Assembly (NCBI GenBank): GCA_003557825.1
Contig: PWNM01000015.1
Coordinates: 1 to 7,457, forward strand
Length of the DNA stretch: 7,457 bases
Source: Candidatus Hydrogenedentota bacterium
GTDB taxonomy: Bacteria > Hydrogenedentota > Hydrogenedentia > Hydrogenedentales > SLHB01
Reading direction: 5' to 3'
Position 1 is the stretch's first letter. Each line of letters begins with the position of its first letter. Of this stretch, positions 5,934 through 7,457 are shown in pieces. Position numbers and translations under genes: made by a program. The notes under the pieces were generated by a model that had not been told where the DNA came from, searched no databases, and was given only the letters and a program-made list of their open reading frames with translations.

Positions 5934-5979
5934 AACACGGCGTAACAGGGGTAACAAACTTTGGATCGGGTGAAATACC

Positions 5980-6849
5980 ATGCGCGTACGACTGATCGTC
6001 AATCCAATAGCGGGCCGGGGGAAGGGCCCCCACCATGCCGAGACCCTGGGCAAAGCCCTCGAACGGCGCGGCGTGCAAGTCGAGACGGCAATCACCCAGA
6101 CGGCGGGCGACGGAGAGCGCTTTGCGGCCCAACCCGATATAGACGGCGTGGTGGCCATGGGGGGCGACGGCACAGTCAACGAAGTGATCAACGGCCTTGC
6201 TCGGGAACATACGTGGATGACCATCATGCCCCTCGGGACGGCCAATGCGGTCGCTCGTGAACTGGAAATCCCCCGTGAACCGGAGGCCATGGCCGATTTG
6301 ATAGCCGAACGGCGTATACGCGCCATCGACACAGGGATCCACAATGGGAAACGGTTCTTGCTAGGAGCAGGCGCAGGCTACGACGCAGCCGTAGTAGGGT
6401 ACGTTCATCGGCGGCGTCGTGGCCGGCTTAGCCTGGCTCATTATGCGCTGCCCGCGGTTCGCTTGGCGCTGACCTACCCCTTTCCGCCGATTAAGGTCAC
6501 CGTAGACGGGTTAACCTTGAGTGAAAAGGCCGAGTACGTCATCGTCGGCAACAGCCGCTACACCGGAGGGATCTTCCCCCTTACGCCGGAGGCGCGCCTA
6601 GCCGACGGCAAACTCGATGTGTGTGTTCTGCGCGATTTGGGTTTCTATGCCCTGGCGCGGCTGGCCCTCACCTCCCATCGGCCCGGGTTTGTCGTTCGCC
6701 CGGAGGTACTGTATACAAAGGGGACCGATATTGTGTTGGAAGCCGCGGCGGCCGACCAAATTCCGCTTCACGTTGACGGCGATCCGTGCGGCGCCCTGCC
6801 CGCGCACTTCACGGTTGAACCGGGCTCGTTGCGCATCATCGCGCCTTAA
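5980..6849 (+). CDS. Diacylglycerol kinase-family lipid kinase (YegS/DagK/LCB5-like)
   Basis: The 289-residue length is normal for bacterial members. The N-terminal domain opens with the strand VRLIVNPIAGRGKG (3-16), has the nucleotide-binding signature GGDGTVNEV at 61-69 and PLGTANAVARE at 84-94. The C-terminal beta-sandwich domain carries GAGAGYDA, a GNSRYTGG strand, LADGKLDV and the conserved VDGDP at 265-269. These are the family's conserved motifs in the expected order, with none missing. The enzyme phosphorylates a membrane lipid alcohol (diacylglycerol, sphingoid base or similar) with ATP on the cytoplasmic side; the substrate cannot be told from sequence. The start at 5980 has only a weak GGGTGA upstream, but the fold begins right there. 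It is transcribed divergently from the hydrolase gene and converges, 8 bases apart, on the dehydrogenase gene, so no terminator fits between the stops. Confidence 0.93.
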   Translation: MRVRLIVNPIAGRGKGPHHAETLGKALERRGVQVETAITQTAGDGERFAAQPDIDGVVAMGGDGTVNEVINGLAREHTWMTIMPLGTANAVARELEIPREPEAMADLIAERRIRAIDTGIHNGKRFLLGAGAGYDAAVVGYVHRRRRGRLSLAHYALPAVRLALTYPFPPIKVTVDGLTLSEKAEYVIVGNSRYTGGIFPLTPEARLADGKLDVCVLRDLGFYALARLALTSHRPGFVVRPEVLYTKGTDIVLEAAAADQIPLHVDGDPCGALPAHFTVEPGSLRIIAP

Positions 6850-6857
6850 TTGGACAG

Positions 6858-7457
6858 TCAATACCCCAGGCTCTTGTCAACCAGGTTGCGATAGGGGCGG
6901 CCTTCGATGCACCGCTGGATATTGTCACAGAACAGTTCGAAGGCCTCGTCCGTATTTTCGCGTCCGAGTCCCGCGGTATGGCCCGTGATGATCACATTGG
7001 GCAAATCCCAAAGGGGACTTTCGGGGGGAAGGGGTTCCTGCTCCGTTACATCGAGTCCGGCCCCGGCGATCCGCCCCTCTTGTATGACGCGGACTAGCGC
7101 CTCCTCGTCGACGGTGCTTCCCCTACCGACATTGATAAAAATGGCGTCGGATTTCATCGAAGCAAAGGCATCGGCGTCCATAAAGTGCCGTGTTTCGGGC
7201 GTATTGGGCAAGGTCGAAACAACGACGTCGCAGGCCTCGAGAAACGTGGGCAATGCGGCTCCGGTGTAGATGGCTTCGAATCCTTCCGGTTGGTCCCCCC
7301 GTTGGTTGTAGCCAATGATCCGGGCGCCGAAGGCGTGGCACAGGGGAACAGTATACGTGGCGATGTCGCCCGTGCCGATGAATCCGACCGTCTGGCCTCC
7401 CAGGCTACGGTATCCGAATCGTTCGGGACACCATACATGCTCTTGTTGCCAACGGAA
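6858..7457 (-). CDS. D-isomer-specific 2-hydroxyacid dehydrogenase (C-terminal 199 residues)
   Basis: The frame is open to the right edge, so the N-terminal substrate-binding region is missing. Reading from the edge, residues 20-33 give GGQTVGFIGTGDIA, the start of the NAD(P)-binding Rossmann fold with its G-x-G-x-x-A loop. The catalytic Arg is in INVGRGSTVDEEAL (Arg112), the Glu in DVTEQEPLP (Glu141) and the His in ITGHTAG (His160), each where the family has it. These enzymes reduce 2-oxoacids to D-2-hydroxyacids or the reverse; glyoxylate/hydroxypyruvate reductases and phosphoglycerate dehydrogenases are relatives. The strand after the Rossmann loop ends GYNQRG, and the Arg may favour NADPH, which is inference. 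A TTG codon at 7253 is internal and not the start. The stop at 6858 is 8 bases from the convergent lipid kinase stop. The exact substrate is unknown. Confidence 0.92.
   Translation of the reverse strand, partial: FRWQQEHVWCPERFGYRSLGGQTVGFIGTGDIATYTVPLCHAFGARIIGYNQRGDQPEGFEAIYTGAALPTFLEACDVVVSTLPNTPETRHFMDADAFASMKSDAIFINVGRGSTVDEEALVRVIQEGRIAGAGLDVTEQEPLPPESPLWDLPNVIITGHTAGLGRENTDEAFELFCDNIQRCIEGRPYRNLVDKSLGY

Noticed and set aside
5863..6342. N-terminal extension of the carbon-nitrogen hydrolase by 160 codons
   Set aside because: It lies antisense to the start of a clear lipid kinase gene, has no recognisable domain, and a strong ribosome binding site precedes the ATG at 5862.
6850..6857. 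Terminator between the lipid kinase and dehydrogenase genes
   Set aside because: Only 8 bases separate the two stops, and no hairpin with a T run is evident at the gene ends.
1..7457. Diversity-generating retroelement or other mobile element around the HRDC gene
   Set aside because: No reverse transcriptase, template/variable repeat pair, transposase, integrase or terminal repeats are visible in the window.

Overview
The window reads as a compact chromosomal stretch from a Gram-negative bacterium. The outer membrane is implied by an ADP-heptose (LPS core) biosynthesis gene and by a twin-arginine-exported lipoprotein. Exported Gfo/Idh/MocA oxidoreductases with a twin-arginine signal are typical of Planctomycetota, Verrucomicrobiota, Lentisphaerae and Hydrogenedentota-like genomes, so such a lineage is my best guess. 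It is an inference, and the E. coli-like FabB does not settle it. I see no rRNA, tRNA, CRISPR array, insertion sequence or phage gene. Gene density is high, and the longest gene-free gap is about 150 bases.

Left part (1-1665, plus strand): the 3' part of hldE (bifunctional heptose-7-phosphate kinase / heptose-1-phosphate adenylyltransferase) is followed at 42 and 33 bases by two small genes with good ribosome binding sites. One encodes a protein with an HRDC nucleic-acid-binding domain and an acidic tail. The other encodes a stand-alone RAM (Lrp/AsnC effector-binding) domain. They look like one transcription unit ending at a long hairpin at 1685-1734. That hairpin also serves the convergent minus-strand unit.

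Middle (1750-5862, minus strand, read right to left): a carbon-nitrogen hydrolase and a Tat-exported Gfo/Idh/MocA lipoprotein oxidoreductase form a close pair. After 146 bases with a candidate promoter comes fabB (beta-ketoacyl-ACP synthase I), and after another 147 bases a DUF5610 protein of unknown role.

Right part (5863-7457): a 117-base divergent promoter region separates the hydrolase from a plus-strand diacylglycerol kinase-family lipid kinase. The kinase gene converges, with an 8-base gap, on the 3' part of a D-2-hydroxyacid dehydrogenase gene that runs off the right edge.

A loose theme is envelope and lipid metabolism (HldE, FabB, lipid kinase, exported lipoprotein), but most genes are ordinary. 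The most interesting item is the HRDC-domain protein. Its small N-terminal domain plus HRDC resembles the accessory protein of some diversity-generating retroelements, yet no reverse transcriptase is present here. I did not find convincing evidence of a wholly new system.
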